This document shows, piece by piece, positions 62,349 to 64,000 of a DNA stretch of 64,000 bases. The notes beneath the pieces are model-generated. The model made no database searches and had not been told where the DNA came from. It saw only the letters and a program-made list of their open reading frames with translations. The stretch lies in assembly GCA_948470475.1 (NCBI GenBank), contig OX419339.1, positions 8,103,685 through 8,167,684 on the forward strand. The letters are read 5' to 3'. The position numbers and the translations under genes are program-made. The DNA is from Galaxea fascicularis. Its lineage: Eukaryota > Cnidaria > Anthozoa > Scleractinia > Euphylliidae. How positions within the stretch are numbered: the first letter of the stretch is position 1; every line of letters starts with the position of its first letter.

Positions 62349-63525
62349 AGGACGAAACATAATCACAAAATCCGCAATCAAAACACATTTATGAGAACAG
62401 AATCGCAAATCAGACAGCAGAAAGACATTTCTGATAAACAGAAATACAAAACCCACTACACGGAAACATTTATAAAAACAAAATCACAAAACTCACAACA
62501 CGCAAGAGAGAGGCTGTACTGCCACTGAACACATTGAACGAGCCAAACCGAAGCTAGACAAAATGCTTTAGATGGCATACGAAGGACCACAGTCGCTAAA
62601 CAGAAACAACAAGGGTCAAAACAAACTGGCGATAAATGCAGAATTTAAACCCAGAAGTGACCTTTGGTATCAAAATACATAACATGCGACATTTAAGCAC
62701 ATGGCTGTTTCAATCACTATCATCATCATGTTATCCTCTAAACCACTGTGTTGCCCCACTTAAAACAAGCAAGAAGCTAAATCGGTCAATAGAACCGAGA
62801 TAGTAACGGCAAACACGCGAACAGGAGTCGTGTAGGCCTTCCCTGAACCCCATTTTAACTGATCGATTATTTGATCTACTTTGCAATTTTGGAGACGAAT
62901 TTTTGGAGACAATTTGCATGGTCGTAAAGGAAATGTTCTTGGCTGCAGCTACGGTCATTATATATTGTGTTATCTGTACATGGTTTTGTCTTTCTTTTTT
63001 CCTGGGGAAGGTAAGAATGGGTAATGACGCTTGCCCGGGGGAAGAGAGAGGGAGAGAGAGACAGAGAGAGTGTTTCTTGTTTCTATTTTGGTTTGCGTTT
63101 TCCTTTGGTTAATGTTTTGACTTTTGTACCTGGAGGGTGGATCAAGCTCCTGTTTTCCCTACTCTTCTTTCGTTGATTCTTCTCTTTCCCAATTCTGTAA
63201 TGAGTTTTGTATTTTTGTTTTTGTTTTGCGGGTTTGGTGCTTCTGTTTTCATGACTGCTTTTATGTTGAAATTTGTGTGTTTCCGTTTTCATAAATGTTT
63301 TTGTGTTACATGATTTGTGTTTCTGTTTTCATGAATACGTTTGTGTTGTGAGTTCTGTGTTTCTGTTTTCATAAATGTTTTCGTATTGTGAGTTTTGTGA
63401 TTTTGTTTTTATACTGTTTCCGTGTTGTGGGTTTTGTGTTTCTGTTTATCAGAAATGTCTTTCTGCTGTGTCATATGCGATTCTGTTTTTATAAGTTGCG
63501 GATTTTGGGATTATGTTTTGTCCTA
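62349..63525. mobile_element. Long-TIR DNA element, about 1.2 kb
   Basis: The left arm (62349 to about 62506: AGGACGAAACATAATC, AAAATCCGC, CAGCAGAAAGACATTTCTGA, AAACAGAAA) reappears as the reverse complement on the right (about 63386-63525: TCAGAAATGTCTTTCTGCTG ... ATTATGTTTTGTCCT). Arms are about 150 nt and similar to over 85% by eye. The right side also has tandem GTTTCTGTTTTCATRAAT units of about 40-45 nt from 63200. No transposase is seen inside. Confidence 0.75.
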
Positions 63526-64000
63526 GTAGGTTAAGTATTACAAAGAAATATATTACAAGTTTGCGTGCAAATTTCCAAGTTTCAGCGCGCAGCCTTTATC
63601 GACGCATATACAATGGCTTTCCCGCATTCTGATTGGCTGTATTTTCTATGGCATGTTAATGATTGAGGTACGCAATGCCAATTCGATTATGCAGATCATT
63701 TCATATACTGCAAGCCCATGTAGAATAACATAGTTTATTAACGAAACAAGAGGTTAAAATTAGTCCTAACTCGGGCCTGAACTAATAGTGTATCACTCGT
63801 TTAGCGCTAAACAAACGAAAAGAGACAAGTATGTCCTCGTAACTTTGAGCGCATTGTGCTTATGGTGACGTTTGATTGAGTTTGTTTGTCGCGAATATCC
63901 ATAGAATCTCTATTGATCGGATATGAATATATATCCTCGGTGTCCCAACAAGGATATAACTGAATCAACCAATTCCCCTAAGAGGCGCCAGTGATGTCCG

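Larger units (their letters stand above)
60375..64000. other. Right end, no intact gene seen
   Basis: Contains the Penelope-like relic and the long-TIR element listed separately. The remaining stretches (60.4-61.5 and 63.53-64.0 kb) show no supported feature. Confidence 0.5.

Noticed and set aside
63200..63520. CRISPR-like array of spaced repeats
   Set aside because: The units are adjacent, imperfect minisatellite copies within a TIR element in animal DNA.

Overview
The window looks like nuclear DNA of an animal, most probably a cnidarian and perhaps a stony coral. The evidence is short phase-1 introns, a mosaic extracellular protein built from LamG, PLAT, EGF and Kunitz modules, tRNA-derived SINEs, many short palindromic DNA transposons and a Penelope-like relic. 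The animal assignment is firm. The coral assignment is inference from the style of the genes and repeats. There are no bacterial features.

Left half (1-33.2 kb, + strand): 38 exons of one large gene, entered in mid-gene at its 5' side. All splice phases agree. The exons sum to 8,019 nt, which is 2,672 codons plus a stop at 33149-33151. Module order is: 3' part of an unrecognised beta-rich module (BM0); LG1-BM1; LG2-BM2; LG3-BM3-BM4-BM5-BM6-BM7; LG4-BM8; LG5-BM9; a chitin-binding-like module; BM10; one PLAT domain; four EGF repeats; a divergent and a canonical Kunitz domain; and a basic tail with no membrane anchor. LG is a LamG/concanavalin-like module with a C-x6-C signature. BM is a module of about 90-100 residues that I cannot assign to a named family and that occurs 11 times. 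The protein is probably a secreted matrix, cuticle or mucus component. Its introns hold two SINE families, two copies of a perfect fold-back element and several other MITEs.

Right half (33.2-64 kb): gene-poor and AT-rich. It holds three small single-exon genes on the + strand (called G1, G2 and G3 here, at 42.4, 50.2 and 59.6 kb). They are paralogues of one another and encode short, very basic proteins that I do not recognise. G1 and G2 share about 50 bp of upstream sequence with a TATA-like box and an initiator-like TCAGTT at identical spacing, so they look like compact genes with focused promoters. The rest holds MITEs, a long-TIR element, a Penelope-type reverse transcriptase relic, a frame-broken coding relic near 56 kb and a few doubtful ORFs.

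The most novel items are the BM module family and the G1-G3 gene family.
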